Shown here in pieces: positions 8,771-18,110 of a DNA stretch of 64,000 nucleotides. The notes beneath the pieces are model-generated. The model was not told where the DNA came from. It did no database searches and worked only from the letters and a program-made list of their open reading frames with translations. Positions within the stretch are counted from its first letter, which is position 1. Each line of letters opens with the position of its first letter. A program made the translations under genes and the position numbers. Source of the stretch: Amycolatopsis acidicola (lineage in GTDB: Bacteria > Actinomycetota > Actinomycetes > Mycobacteriales > Pseudonocardiaceae). The DNA is taken from assembly GCF_007713735.2 (NCBI RefSeq), contig NZ_VMNW02000010.1, positions 1-64,000 of the forward strand, in the 5' to 3' direction.

Positions 8771-10840
8771 ATGAGCATCGAGGACGACCTCATCGTCAAC
8801 CCGCCAGCCCCAGCCATCGAGCGGCGCGGCATGAACCCCATCCCGATCTCAGGTCCCTCCGGCCTCTCCGACTACGCGGTATCACCGCTCGGCGTCTCGA
8901 CGACAGCCTTGATGCGCGATGAGGTCCGCGTGGCGTTCCTCGGACGAACGTCCACTGAGGACCAGCAAGACCCGCGCCAATCACTGGTGCGACAACTCGG
9001 GAACTGCAAGACGGCGCTGCCGGAGTCGTGGGTGATCGTCGCTCACTTCTACGACGTCGAGTCCGGCCGCATGGAACTCGACCAACGAGGACGCAAGGAA
9101 AACTACGAACGCTTCGACATCCCGATCGCCCGAGACGGCGGGATCGCGGATCTGTTGTCCGACGCGGAACAGCCCGCGCGCGGCTTCGACGTCGTTATCT
9201 GCGAAAGCATCTCCCGTGTCGCGCGCCGCGCCTTCGAGGGGTTGACGGTCGAGCGGGCGCTGGAACGTGCCGACGTTCCGCTATTCGCTTCCAACGAGCC
9301 GATCACCCTGTCCGGCAGCCGCGCGCAACGTGTGCTGCAGCGCCGGATCAACCAGTCCATCGCCGAATACGAAGTCCTCAACACGCTCGAACAGTCCTGG
9401 GGCGGACTGTGCACCCACGTGCGCGAGGGCTACAACATCGGCAAACCACCCTACGGCTACAAGGCAAAAGTCCTCCCACACCCCAACCCGACCAAGGCCG
9501 AGAAGGGGCACACCAAAAGCAGGCTCGAACCGGACGGGCTCCGTGCCGAGACGGTCACGCAAGCCGCGAACTGGCGCTATCACGAAGGACTCGGCTACGA
9601 CACGATCGTCGATCGTCTCAACGCCGATCTGAAGCGGTACCCGCCGCCACAACCAACGGGCAGCACCCGAGCGCGCAACGCCTGGTCCAAGAGCAGCGTG
9701 GCCGACATCCTCCGCAACCCGAAGTACACCGGCTACCAAGTCTTCAACCGCCGCGCGATGCGCTCCAAACACGGCAAGGTCAACGACCCGATCAAGTGGG
9801 TCTGGTCAGCCAAGCCTGTTCACGAGCCGTTGATTCCGAAGTGGATGTACGACGAACTCAACGCCCGCCGCCAAGCCCGCCGCGGCTCGCGCCACGACAA
9901 CGAACTCAACGTGCACCCCGAAACCCTGCGAACCTACGTGCTGCGCGGCATGTTCTTCTGCCGCTGCGGACGCCGCATGCTCGGCAACCACCGGCACAAC
10001 ATCGCCTACTACAAGTGCGGCCTCAAGAAAAACAACCGCGGCCGGCCCGACATCTACCAGACACACCCCAGAATGGCCCAACTTCGCGAGGCATCTCTCC
10101 TCGACGCGATCGCCCAATTCCTCTCCGACCGCGTCTTCGGACCCGAACGACACACCATCCTCGCCGCGGACCTGGAAGGAATCGACGACCACGCCGCCAA
10201 GCACCGCGCGGCAGAACGCGAACGCCTAGACCGCGTGATCACCGACCTCGGCCGCCGCCAGGCCTCGGTCCTCCGCCAAGCCCAGACCGGTGACCCCGAC
10301 GATCCCTTCACCCAAGGACTTCGAACCACCTACAACGAACTCGAGGCACAGAAGAGGGCAGCGATCGCCGCCGCGGCAGACCTCGACGCCGCCGCCACGA
10401 ACGAGCGCAGCAAGCCCGGCGAAGACGACATCGCCCTGCTTGACGCGCTCCCCTACCTGACGTTCAACCTCGCTGAGGCACCCCAGGAGCAGCTCAGGAC
10501 GCTGTTCGAGACACTTCAGCTCCGCGTGCACCTCACCGACGTCACCGACCACAGTGACGAGGTGCACATCGAGATCCGGCTACCCGCCGACGATCTACCC
10601 CAGATCACCGCCCAAGCAGAAAGGACGGGCCAAGCCATGCCCACAACGAAAGAACGCCTGCTCGGCGAGCAGGCGTTCTTTGCGGGGTTGCTGTATGTAC
10701 CCCCGACGAGGTTCATACAGCATCCTCACGAAGCGAAACCCCTTGTAAGCTGCGGTTTTCCGCCACCGCCCGGGGTCAGCGACCGCGTCGGCGGAGGAGA
10801 AGCGGCACGTCATGAACGCCAGCTCGCAGGGCGTCGCTAG
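8771..10840 (+). CDS. Large serine recombinase (integrase)
   Basis: A 689-residue large serine recombinase. The N-terminal resolvase domain starts near residue 50 with VAFLGRTSTEDQ (Ser61 as likely nucleophile), SLVRQ, and the helical ESISRVARRAFEG segment. The recombinase domain follows (GKPPYGYKA, then VADILRNPKYTGYQ). A zinc-ribbon begins with FFCRCGRRM and ends with YYKC, and a coiled-coil region precedes the C-terminus. Such enzymes integrate and excise phages and conjugative elements at short att sites. I chose ATG 8771. The last 60 codons read through a strong hairpin and 28 nt into the next gene, so the C-terminus may be a recombination-derived extension. Confidence 0.92.
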   Translation: MSIEDDLIVNPPAPAIERRGMNPIPISGPSGLSDYAVSPLGVSTTALMRDEVRVAFLGRTSTEDQQDPRQSLVRQLGNCKTALPESWVIVAHFYDVESGRMELDQRGRKENYERFDIPIARDGGIADLLSDAEQPARGFDVVICESISRVARRAFEGLTVERALERADVPLFASNEPITLSGSRAQRVLQRRINQSIAEYEVLNTLEQSWGGLCTHVREGYNIGKPPYGYKAKVLPHPNPTKAEKGHTKSRLEPDGLRAETVTQAANWRYHEGLGYDTIVDRLNADLKRYPPPQPTGSTRARNAWSKSSVADILRNPKYTGYQVFNRRAMRSKHGKVNDPIKWVWSAKPVHEPLIPKWMYDELNARRQARRGSRHDNELNVHPETLRTYVLRGMFFCRCGRRMLGNHRHNIAYYKCGLKKNNRGRPDIYQTHPRMAQLREASLLDAIAQFLSDRVFGPERHTILAADLEGIDDHAAKHRAAERERLDRVITDLGRRQASVLRQAQTGDPDDPFTQGLRTTYNELEAQKRAAIAAAADLDAAATNERSKPGEDDIALLDALPYLTFNLAEAPQEQLRTLFETLQLRVHLTDVTDHSDEVHIEIRLPADDLPQITAQAERTGQAMPTTKERLLGEQAFFAGLLYVPPTRFIQHPHEAKPLVSCGFPPPPGVSDRVGGGEAARHERQLAGRR
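10649..10681 (+). terminator. Near-perfect hairpin inside the recombinase 3' end
   Basis: Arms aaagaacgcctgctcg (10649-10664) and cgagcaggcgttcttt (10666-10681) are exact inverted repeats around one base, with A- and T-runs at the base of the stem. It looks like a bidirectional intrinsic terminator, yet it lies inside the recombinase frame, 160 nt before its stop. Confidence 0.65.
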
Positions 10841-10892
10841 GTTCGTCACGATCACGATGGGGCTGGTCATCGGGCTCACATTTTTGTTCGGG
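10799..10892 (+). repeat. Long direct repeat, copy A
   Basis: 94 bp starting gaagcggcacgtcatgaacg and ending gtttttgttcggg-like sequence. It covers the ribosome-binding region and first 27 codons of the DUF2637 gene. Copy B at 35639-35733 matches it with four substitutions and one inserted base. Confidence 0.9.
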
Positions 10893-11492
10893 TTCGGGAA
10901 CGTGCTGCACCTGGCGCTGAAGCTGCAGGTACCAGTGCTCGTGGCGCCGCTGGTCGCGCCAGCCGTCGACCTGACCGTGCTGGGGCTGCTCGTCGGAACT
11001 CGACACCTGGCCCTGTCCGGCGCAAGCAACGACGCGCTGCGATCAGCACGCCGCCTCTTGCTGGCGGCCAGTGCAGTGACACTGTTGTTGAACATCGCCG
11101 ATCCGGTGTGCACTGGCCAGTGGGGCAAGGCGGCCTTCGACTCGGTCGGCCCACTCTTGTTGATCGGCTGGGCAGAGGCTGGCCCAGGTCTGCTTCGCGC
11201 GCTCAGCAGTGCAAGCAATGAGGCCGAACCCGTCAAGCTGCCGTCAACTCCGCCGTCTGTCCCGCCCACCGAGCCGTGGACGAAGCCAGCGACCCTCCAT
11301 TCAGCTGGACTTGATCAACAACTGCTGGACCGCGCCCGGGCTGCGGATAGCGAGCACTGGCGGCGGGCCCAGAGGCCGATCTCGGCCGAGACGCTCCGGA
11401 AACGCCTTCGGGTCGGTGCGCAGACGTCAAGACTTCTGGTATCGGCCGTTCGCGCGGAAAGTACTCCGGCCCACGCAGGCCCGCCACAGTAA
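10812..11492 (+). CDS. DUF2637-type membrane protein
   Basis: A 226-residue protein with four hydrophobic helices (about residues 9-34, 41-62, 75-97 and 106-128) and a soluble Pro-rich tail. The tail ends in a helix-turn-helix-like segment (ISAETLRKRLRVGAQTSRLL). This build is typical of DUF2637/SpdB-like proteins carried on actinomycete integrative and conjugative plasmids. A role in element transfer or its control is inferred from that context only. An AGGAG box precedes the ATG at 10812. The start overlaps the recombinase end by 29 nt. Its 5' end is duplicated at 35.65 kb. Confidence 0.75.
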   Translation: MNASSQGVARFVTITMGLVIGLTFLFGFGNVLHLALKLQVPVLVAPLVAPAVDLTVLGLLVGTRHLALSGASNDALRSARRLLLAASAVTLLLNIADPVCTGQWGKAAFDSVGPLLLIGWAEAGPGLLRALSSASNEAEPVKLPSTPPSVPPTEPWTKPATLHSAGLDQQLLDRARAADSEHWRRAQRPISAETLRKRLRVGAQTSRLLVSAVRAESTPAHAGPPQ

Positions 11493-11712
11493 ACTCGGCA
11501 ACAGTCCTGCCGCCACGAACGCCTCGATGGTGATTCACTCGACGTGCCTCTGTGGTGCAACGCATAGACTGGCCGACACACGTCAGCGAGACAACTGGCG
11601 CCTTATCCCCAAGCAAAGTCGAACCGGCATGTTCGAGCTTCGGCATCCGTCCGGGTGCGATCGAGTGAAGCTCCATAGCGGGCGGTGCGTAGGCAAGCTC
11701 GGCCCGGTGGCC

Positions 11713-12006
11713 TTACTCGCGAGGTCTCCGGCGAGGCGGGTCACGGTCCGAATCTTGCCGCCTCTGAGAGACATCACCCGTGTGCAACAAGGTTAGTACG
11801 GTGAGTCCTATCGCCTGCTGCTCAACGGTTTTTCCGCACAGCGCCTGTTTCCGGGCTGCTTTTCGGTCCCGCGCGAGATACCAATCGTCGAGCGCGCTGA
11901 TGATCGAGGCTGCGCGGTTCGCGATCGTCCGTATCGTGAGACCGAATGCCACCAGCACGACGGCTGCCGGGGCTCCCAGAACCGTCAGGTACGAAGGGAG
12001 AGACAT
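11713..12006 (-). CDS. Small single-pass membrane protein, unknown
   Basis: A 97-residue protein. Residues 5-30 form one hydrophobic helix (LTVLGAPAAVVLVAFGLTIR), followed by an amphipathic segment with a basic RDRKAARK stretch and a charged tail. No family is recognised. It could be a small membrane component of the defence island or of the mobile element. Only the plausible N-terminal membrane helix and composition support it, so confidence is moderate. Confidence 0.45.
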   Translation of the reverse strand: MSLPSYLTVLGAPAAVVLVAFGLTIRTIANRAASIISALDDWYLARDRKAARKQALCGKTVEQQAIGLTVLTLLHTGDVSQRRQDSDRDPPRRRPRE

Positions 12007-12051
12007 CGATGCCGACTCCTACGAAATGAGCGGGAGCGGCATCGTGACGGA

Positions 12052-12735
12052 TCACGTCAGATGCGCGCCTACCCGCATGGCCAGGGAAGTGGTCATGCGG
12101 GAAGAGTTAGGTCCGCGGGGCGGGCGGCGGGAAGATGCCACGACGCGTCCGGGCGGCCTGGCTGATCTTTCGCACGTACGCCCGCCAGCCAGTGCCATGA
12201 GCGCAGTACGTGAGCTGTGGGCGGAACTTGCGCGACGTCCGAGCGCCGCCACGCGCCGGAGAAAGTCGACGATGAGTTGCTGCGGGCTCCAGGCTGAGCC
12301 CCAGACCAGCCGACGAGCTTCCGCTGGCGGACTGAACGCCAGATATGCGGTTAGCTCACCGCTGGCCGGATCGCTGAAGAACACCTCCCAGTGCGTAAGC
12401 CCGCCCAACTCTGCCATCTGACGAGACAGCGCAAAACGCAAACTCGTTCTGCCAGACCCCGTAGCTGTGACCACGAGGCTCGTGATTTCCCGGCGCGACA
12501 TCCCGGACGCCGCGACCGCGAGGCCGGAGTTCTTCCTGAGAACCCACCTGAGGTAGGCGAACGGATCAACCTGACCATCAGCCACAGCGCGGGGCTGAAG
12601 GTCAGGGATCTCGCCCTCCCACGTCAGCCAGCTGCCCTGCCGGCGGGCACACGACAGCACGATCAGGTCGGCCTCGCCGACCAGCGCAGCGCCGACAGCG
12701 CTCAGATCGTGCAACACGGCAGCAGTCTGCCACAC
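12052..12735 (-). CDS. Unknown protein behind the Shedu-like gene
   Basis: About 227 residues from the GTG at 12735; a TTG at 12756 with a GAGGG box is an alternative. The frame extends further upstream, but there it is a shadow of the Shedu-like gene. The visible protein starts near VLHDLSAVGAALVGEADLIVL and has a moderately hydrophobic beta-strand-like centre. No catalytic motif or family is recognised, and the Arg/Ser-rich last 50 residues look unstructured. It begins about 32 nt downstream of the Shedu-like stop in the same orientation, so it may be an accessory gene of that system or an independent gene. Confidence 0.5.
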   Translation of the reverse strand: MWQTAAVLHDLSAVGAALVGEADLIVLSCARRQGSWLTWEGEIPDLQPRAVADGQVDPFAYLRWVLRKNSGLAVAASGMSRREITSLVVTATGSGRTSLRFALSRQMAELGGLTHWEVFFSDPASGELTAYLAFSPPAEARRLVWGSAWSPQQLIVDFLRRVAALGRRASSAHSSRTALMALAGGRTCERSARPPGRVVASSRRPPRGPNSSRMTTSLAMRVGAHLT

Positions 12736-12766
12736 GGCGCGCGAAGATCGCCTCAAGCCGCCCTCG

Positions 12767-14002
12767 TCACCGGTCGTCCTCGACGATGTTTTCCGCGGCG
12801 GTGACATGCCATTCGGCCCGCGCCAGAAGTTCGTCGAACGTGACGATCTCCGGCTCGTGTAACTGCCGCCGGTAGAGTTCGAAGGAACGGATCCGATCCC
12901 GGTGATCTCCGCCAGCTTGTCCACGAAGCTGATCAAGGTGGCCGATGATGAGGAAAGCCCTGGGCTGCAGCATGTAAGTGAACTCGCCGGGCACATCGGA
13001 TCCATCGTCAGCCACGTCCGGGAGCCGCTCACTGATCTGGTTGACGGCACGGTGCACCGTTCCCTGCACCTGAGCGACCCCACCCGCCAACTCCGTGGAC
13101 GGCGGAAAACAGCCCGACCGGTATTCCGCGCCGAGCAAGTCCGCGCGGTGTGTCTTGATCTCGGCGAAGACCATCGACTTGATCCGACCCGACGTGCGCA
13201 GCAGTGCGTCGGTGCGTTTTCCGGGTCCAGCAACCGATGTGCCGGCGACTACCTGTTCGAGCTTGCCGTTATTCCACGACGTCAGCAGCTGCCCGGTAAG
13301 CGGCACACCGAGGATCCACGGATTTTCCTCGAAGAACCGCTGCCACACCGCTTCCTTCCGCTGCCCAGGCGTCTCCGCAACGACGGAGTCGAAGTAGGAA
13401 CCGTCGTTGAGGAAGCGCTTGAACCTGCGCAGTTGACCGCGCCTGTGGGACAACGCGATCACGTCGCGTGCGGACTCGTCATCCGAGATCAGTTGGCGCA
13501 GCTGTCCAGGACGCTTACGGTATAGCGTTTTCAGGGAGTTTGGGTCTGTGAACAATTCGTTGATCAGAGCATCGTCGATTCTGACCGTCTGCCCTCCGTC
13601 GACCGGGATGTAGTCGAGGTTACGGAGAAGCTCGATCAGACGGGCCGCTTCCCGCCCGCGCAGGTTCAGCAGCGTTTTGATTTTCCCCGGCTCACCGCTG
13701 CGCGGCACGCGCTGGATCCACAACTCACGAACCCGCCCGGCCTCGCGGGCAACCAGGAGCTTCACCTGGGACCGGCCCGCAGCGGTCTCCGACACCACCC
13801 ACTGCTCGCCATCCAGACAAGCGACGGTCTCCTCGCGCGGGTCGAACACCTTCCATACAAAACGCGCCGGCTTCCCATGATCGGGCGAAGCAGCCCAAGG
13901 AATCGGGAAACTGGCCGACGCGTAGGTACGATCCGGCAAACGCCCCTGCGCATAAATCGTGTCGTCATCAACTTCGTCCGACCCCGTCGACACGCGACGC
14001 AC
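12767..14002 (-). CDS. sduA: Shedu-type anti-phage nuclease (DUF4263)
   Basis: A 411-residue protein. The C-terminal half has the DUF4263 signature of SduA: FFEENPWIL (223-231) opening the domain, an Asp at 265 in TDALLRTSG, FAEIKT with the E-x-K pair at 281-283, and QVQ at 311-313. The tail RAFLIIG...FELYRRQLHEPEIVTFDEL is also typical. These residues form a PD-(D/E)xK-type nuclease site. The N-terminal 200 residues are the variable sensing region. Shedu is a one-gene defence system known to protect against phage. The start is GTG at 14002; GTG at 13993 is possible. It lies in an island with Gabija-like and SIR2 genes. Confidence 0.85.
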   Translation of the reverse strand: MRRVSTGSDEVDDDTIYAQGRLPDRTYASASFPIPWAASPDHGKPARFVWKVFDPREETVACLDGEQWVVSETAAGRSQVKLLVAREAGRVRELWIQRVPRSGEPGKIKTLLNLRGREAARLIELLRNLDYIPVDGGQTVRIDDALINELFTDPNSLKTLYRKRPGQLRQLISDDESARDVIALSHRRGQLRRFKRFLNDGSYFDSVVAETPGQRKEAVWQRFFEENPWILGVPLTGQLLTSWNNGKLEQVVAGTSVAGPGKRTDALLRTSGRIKSMVFAEIKTHRADLLGAEYRSGCFPPSTELAGGVAQVQGTVHRAVNQISERLPDVADDGSDVPGEFTYMLQPRAFLIIGHLDQLRGQAGGDHRDRIRSFELYRRQLHEPEIVTFDELLARAEWHVTAAENIVEDDR

Positions 14003-14200
14003 CTCTTCTCACCCCGGCGCGCGTAGTTCCGTGATCACGCGCGGCGTCCACACACAACGGTCGGTCGCGCGTGCGAGACCGTTACACCGTAGCTGCGGAT
14101 CAATCACGCGGAGAGAAGTTCGTGCACACCAGCTTGGTTTGAGAGCCGTCCGGCACGTTGTCGGCCAATGCCTTGAGGTTCTGAAGCGGAAGGCAGCGGG

Positions 14201-14458
14201 CTAGACAAGCCTCAAAACTGGACGCTCTTCGATGTCGCCCAGCAACAGGCGGAGACGAGGCAGCTTCCAGGTCAGCTCACGCGCGAGCCCCGTCAGCGTG
14301 ACCAGGTCATGCTGTTCAGCCAGGTCAAACGCCTTCTTCAGCAAGCTGGCGATCTCCCCCGGGCGGCGATGTTGGAGCAGGACTCGTTCCAGCGACGCAA
14401 CCCGTCTAGGCCAACCCTCGGCGAGTCTCGGAACGAACGAGCGACTGCTTGCTTGCAC
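14201..14458 (-). CDS. Small unknown protein after the helicase gene
   Basis: An 85-residue Leu- and Arg-rich helical protein starting at GTG 14458, only 6 nt after the stop of the UvrD-like helicase gene and in the same orientation. No known family or motif is seen. Its position suggests co-transcription with the Gabija-like pair, either as a third component or as a chance open frame. Confidence 0.4.
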   Translation of the reverse strand: MQASSRSFVPRLAEGWPRRVASLERVLLQHRRPGEIASLLKKAFDLAEQHDLVTLTGLARELTWKLPRLRLLLGDIEERPVLRLV

Positions 14459-14464
14459 TGCCGG

Positions 14465-15979
14465 TCAGATCAGCTCGACAGTCTGACGACGAGCACGGGT
14501 GCAGGCGACGTACAGCTTGCGGTGAGTGTCCTCGGTCATCAAAAGGCCGCTCTCAAGAGCTTGGCGCTCGGATTCGGTAAGCCGCACGGCGACCACATCC
14601 CATTCTCCGCCTTTGGCCTGGTGCGTCGTCAGCCCTGGCGCAGGCCGACCGGGGTGGAGGAGGCGGGTCCGGATGAGATCGAGCCTGCCGGTGTAGCGGT
14701 AGTGCGCCGGGCGTAGCGCGCGGGGGGAAACCTCACCAATGACATTCTTGAGTGCGTCGTACGCAGTAGTCGATACCTTTGGCCCTGCCTGCCGCAGAAT
14801 TTCGGTCACGGTCTGCAGCTTGGGCTCAAGCTGCCTGGGAACGTCGTGGTCGGTGATGGCGAGTGCAGTCAGGGCGTCGTTGAGGTACGTAGCATCGAGA
14901 TTGAAGACGTTGCGGGTCACGTGGTTGAGCAAGAGCGTGGCGGCCGCTTCCTCCGCGCTGCCTCCGAAAGCCTTGAACGCCAACGGAAGCACGCCGCCCT
15001 TGAGCTCCCACAGTGACTTCCACGTCAACGCGAGTGCGACATCAACGCGGTCGAAACCGTGCGCCAGAATTTGAGTGTCAAGAGTCACTGACGCGCCCGA
15101 CCGGAGGTTCTCGGCAAGCGTGCGCTGGGCTGGTTCAAGCCACCGAAAGGATTGCGTCAGCGGCAACGTGGGCACGCCGGTTCGCTGGAGCAGCAATGGC
15201 ACGCGGTCCGGCCGCGCCCCGCGAAAGACATACAGGGCCTGCCAGGGATCACCGACGAGGGTGACAGCGACGTTGGCCTGGATGGCGGTTTCGATGATGT
15301 CGAGATCGAGATCGTTCGCGTCGAACACTTCGTCGACGATCAGCGCGCGGGTTGTAGCCTGGAGTCTTTCGCGAACAAAGTCGCGCAGCCGCGGCTCTTG
15401 CAGCGCTTGTTCGAGCACCGCTCGGACGTCCTCGTGTGTACACGTTCCCTGGCGCAGCAACGGCAGTGTCTCGGTTGCAGGGACGGTCGCACGGTTCGTG
15501 GCGACCCAGCCGGGCTCAATCGCGATCCTGTCGCCCTGCACAGTGATGGTGTAGGTCGTGCGGTTCCACGTCGTCCCGCTGAACGACGCCCAACTGTCGT
15601 GCACCGACAGCTCGGTGTGCCCGTTCGGCCACCGTAGGAGTGCCGAGCGGAGGAGGTCGTGCACGAGATCGGCGACGATCGTGTCCAAGGTGACCACCCT
15701 GTGCGGCCACTGCGCGACCGTTGGCCCCCAGACTCGTACTGCCCGCTGGGCAAGGGTTTTCGTCGCGGCCCGGGTGAAACTGACCGCGATCACGGCGCGA
15801 TTGTCCTGCCGAAATTCCGATCCGAAACGCTGCACGCCCAGACGCTGTGCCGAAACGGTCGTCTTCCCTGTCCCCGGGCCAGCCTCGATGAAGAGGTTGC
15901 GGACTTCGCTCGCGGCCGCGATTCGCTGTTCCGACGTCAACCCTTCGACCGATGCGTCAGTACCTGCCGGGCGGCTCAT
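14465..15979 (-). CDS. gajB: UvrD/Rep-like helicase, Gabija GajB-type
   Basis: A 504-residue superfamily 1 helicase. It has a Q-like TSEQRIAA, Walker A AGPGTGKT (33-40), motif Ia FTRAATKTL, Walker B ALIVDEVFDAND, motif III LVGDPWQALYVFRGA and motif IV LTQSFRW. The C-terminal motifs are THQAKGGEWDVV and LYVACTRAR. The length matches GajB (about 500 residues). The start ATG overlaps the OLD-type nuclease gene stop by 4 nt (ATGA), so the two are translationally coupled, exactly the gajA-gajB order. In Gabija the complex senses nucleotide depletion and cleaves phage DNA. Confidence 0.85.
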   Translation of the reverse strand: MSRPAGTDASVEGLTSEQRIAAASEVRNLFIEAGPGTGKTTVSAQRLGVQRFGSEFRQDNRAVIAVSFTRAATKTLAQRAVRVWGPTVAQWPHRVVTLDTIVADLVHDLLRSALLRWPNGHTELSVHDSWASFSGTTWNRTTYTITVQGDRIAIEPGWVATNRATVPATETLPLLRQGTCTHEDVRAVLEQALQEPRLRDFVRERLQATTRALIVDEVFDANDLDLDIIETAIQANVAVTLVGDPWQALYVFRGARPDRVPLLLQRTGVPTLPLTQSFRWLEPAQRTLAENLRSGASVTLDTQILAHGFDRVDVALALTWKSLWELKGGVLPLAFKAFGGSAEEAAATLLLNHVTRNVFNLDATYLNDALTALAITDHDVPRQLEPKLQTVTEILRQAGPKVSTTAYDALKNVIGEVSPRALRPAHYRYTGRLDLIRTRLLHPGRPAPGLTTHQAKGGEWDVVAVRLTESERQALESGLLMTEDTHRKLYVACTRARRQTVELI

Positions 15980-17883
15980 GCAGGTTCCACCTCGAGGGCC
16001 GAATCGGGTTCTTCCGGCGCAGGCGGGGGCGCCGGGATTTCCAGCGACTTGTACAGAAAGTCGAACACGTTCCTCATCGGCTCGGGCACCTTCACGCCCG
16101 AGCTATCGACAGCGCGGGCTTCCCGCAGCCTCTGTGCGAGTGCGAGTGCGAACTCGGCCTTCTTCTTGGCGCCCGGCCCTGCCGCAACGGCGGAGCCGTT
16201 CTCCTGGTGCCTGCCACGAAACAGGGCGTGGATCGCGGGTGGATCGAGCGGGGTTGGGATGTCCAGGTCGACATCAGCAAGTGCTTGGACGACGAGCCCG
16301 TCGTTGCCAGGCGTGATCTGGGGTTCGAGTGTGGGGTGACAATGCTCGACGAGAAGGACAGCATCATCGTGGTCGAGCGCCCATTCCGGCTGTTCCGGAG
16401 TGTCGCCCAGCGCCAAGTCGCTGTCGCGGAGTACGGCGATCCGGCGGCAGAGTTCGTGGCCGCGGGTCGCAAGCAGGCGAACTGCCCAAGGGCCGACCTT
16501 GGTCATCATCGGCACAATGCTGAGGGCATCGACGAAGGCTTCCTTGTCCCTGTCACTACCCGCCCAGACCCAGCCGAACTCTCGGATGACAGCGGCTTCG
16601 GTGACGCCCTCGACAAGGAGTACCCGTTCGGCGAACAGAGAGGCCGAGCGGTTGGTATCGAGGTGCAACCGGGTCATTCGCAGCACCTCCGCACGCCTCT
16701 TCATCGGAATCGAGGCGATGGCGCGGCTGACTCGCCTGCCAGCGGCGTCGGACCGTAAAACGACGAGTTCCTCAGGGTCGCACGAGGTGATGATGTCCGT
16801 TGCATGGGTGGAAAGGATCACCTGCAGTTCCGGCCTCCGCTGAACTTCCCGCCGAAGGTAGCGCACCAGCGAGTGCTGCAGCTGGGGATGAAGGTGGGCT
16901 TCGGGCTCCTCGATCAGGACAGTCACGTGGAACGGGCTGGCGGGGAAGAACGAGTCCTCGATGCTCTCTCGCTCGGCTTGAGCCTGGCGGAGCCGCTCGG
17001 ACGCCGCTTCCACGTCACCCATCTCCTCAGCGTGCGGGGCGTCCGCAACCACGTCAGCATCTGCCTGAGCCTGCAAGTCCGGAATGGCGGCCAAAGTGAC
17101 CGCGATGTGCAGCAGGTTCACGTACCCGAGACCGGAGACTTCGAGCGGGCGGGCGTTCGAACGACCTTCGATGATCGCAAGCATCAGCTCCAGGACCCGC
17201 GCAAGGTAGCGATCATCCACGACCTGCCCGCCCACATATGGCCAGTTACGCGACACACCAGCGGAAAGGGCATAAAGGTGGTTCCCAACGCGCTCCTCGA
17301 GACCCACGAGCAGATCATCGGTAGCCAATGCTTCAAGTAAGTTCGACGCGCGTGCTCGCAGACTGGATAGATTGCGTCCCCGGCCGAGATTCTGTTGTTG
17401 GGCACGCAAGAGCTCAACGAGGACTCGAGTTTCCCGACGCGCAAGCTCGTCGAGGGGATTCCGCCACGCAGGCAAGTGCACAAGGCGAATCAGACGCTCG
17501 TGCTCACTGTGGACGAGCGTCTCCGTGCCGATCCGGCCCATCCTCCTCGTGAGGGTCTTGGACCAGGACGTGGCGACCGTTCCCGCCGCGTTCCGGCTGG
17601 ACTGTGCTTGAAGCTGCCTGCCGAATGGCCCTTCGGTAGTGGTATCGGCATCAAACGAATACTCGACCTCGACTGTGCACGTACCATCGCCGAGCGCGGC
17701 CGAGGAAAGCTGCGGTAGCTGGGGAAAATGCTCCCGGTGGCCGAGGTAGATCGCATCAGAAACCGTCGTCTTGCCCACACCATTGGCGCCAACAAGGACA
17801 GAGAACCGGCCCGGCAGCGACACCTCAAGCCGCTCCCCGGCACTCGCTCGCAAGCCCTCAATAGACAGACGGCTCAAATACAC
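15976..17883 (-). CDS. gajA: OLD-family ATPase-TOPRIM nuclease, Gabija GajA-type
   Basis: A 635-residue protein from GTG 17883, chosen because a GGAGGAG box sits 8 nt upstream and the protein then begins at the conserved YLSRLSIEGLR. A longer frame up to 18006 lacks such a signal. The ABC-type ATPase half has Walker A GANGVGKTT (32-40) and, in the middle, VLIEEPEAHLHPQ (Walker B) and LSTHATDII. The C-terminal TOPRIM nuclease domain shows LLVEGVTEAAV and the acidic LRDSD. This class 2 OLD layout together with the adjacent UvrD-like helicase is diagnostic of Gabija. It is divergent from the SIR2 gene to the right. Confidence 0.85.
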   Translation of the reverse strand: MYLSRLSIEGLRASAGERLEVSLPGRFSVLVGANGVGKTTVSDAIYLGHREHFPQLPQLSSAALGDGTCTVEVEYSFDADTTTEGPFGRQLQAQSSRNAAGTVATSWSKTLTRRMGRIGTETLVHSEHERLIRLVHLPAWRNPLDELARRETRVLVELLRAQQQNLGRGRNLSSLRARASNLLEALATDDLLVGLEERVGNHLYALSAGVSRNWPYVGGQVVDDRYLARVLELMLAIIEGRSNARPLEVSGLGYVNLLHIAVTLAAIPDLQAQADADVVADAPHAEEMGDVEAASERLRQAQAERESIEDSFFPASPFHVTVLIEEPEAHLHPQLQHSLVRYLRREVQRRPELQVILSTHATDIITSCDPEELVVLRSDAAGRRVSRAIASIPMKRRAEVLRMTRLHLDTNRSASLFAERVLLVEGVTEAAVIREFGWVWAGSDRDKEAFVDALSIVPMMTKVGPWAVRLLATRGHELCRRIAVLRDSDLALGDTPEQPEWALDHDDAVLLVEHCHPTLEPQITPGNDGLVVQALADVDLDIPTPLDPPAIHALFRGRHQENGSAVAAGPGAKKKAEFALALAQRLREARAVDSSGVKVPEPMRNVFDFLYKSLEIPAPPPAPEEPDSALEVEPA

Positions 17884-18110
17884 GACGCTTACTCCTCCCA
17901 CGCCACGCGACATACCGACGCAAGTGTGCCGCACCTGGGTCGCCGCACTTTTCAGGACCTGGGCTGTAACGCGCAACGAGGGTTCATGGGCGACCCGCGC
18001 ACGCACCGTGTCGAGATGTGCTCGCCCAGCAATGGAACGCCGCGTACGGGTAGATCACGATCGTCCCCGATCCGAGTCGCTCCGGGACTCACCGGCCGCG
18101 AAGTGCGGAT

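Noticed and set aside
11493..11712. Possible small gene after the DUF2637 gene
   Set aside because: The short frames on both strands have no start signal or recognisable domain.
12736..13233. Upstream half of a minus-strand frame that continues into the 12052-12735 gene
   Set aside because: It overlaps the Shedu-like gene in another frame and has low-complexity Arg/Ser composition. Only the part after the Shedu stop is considered coding.
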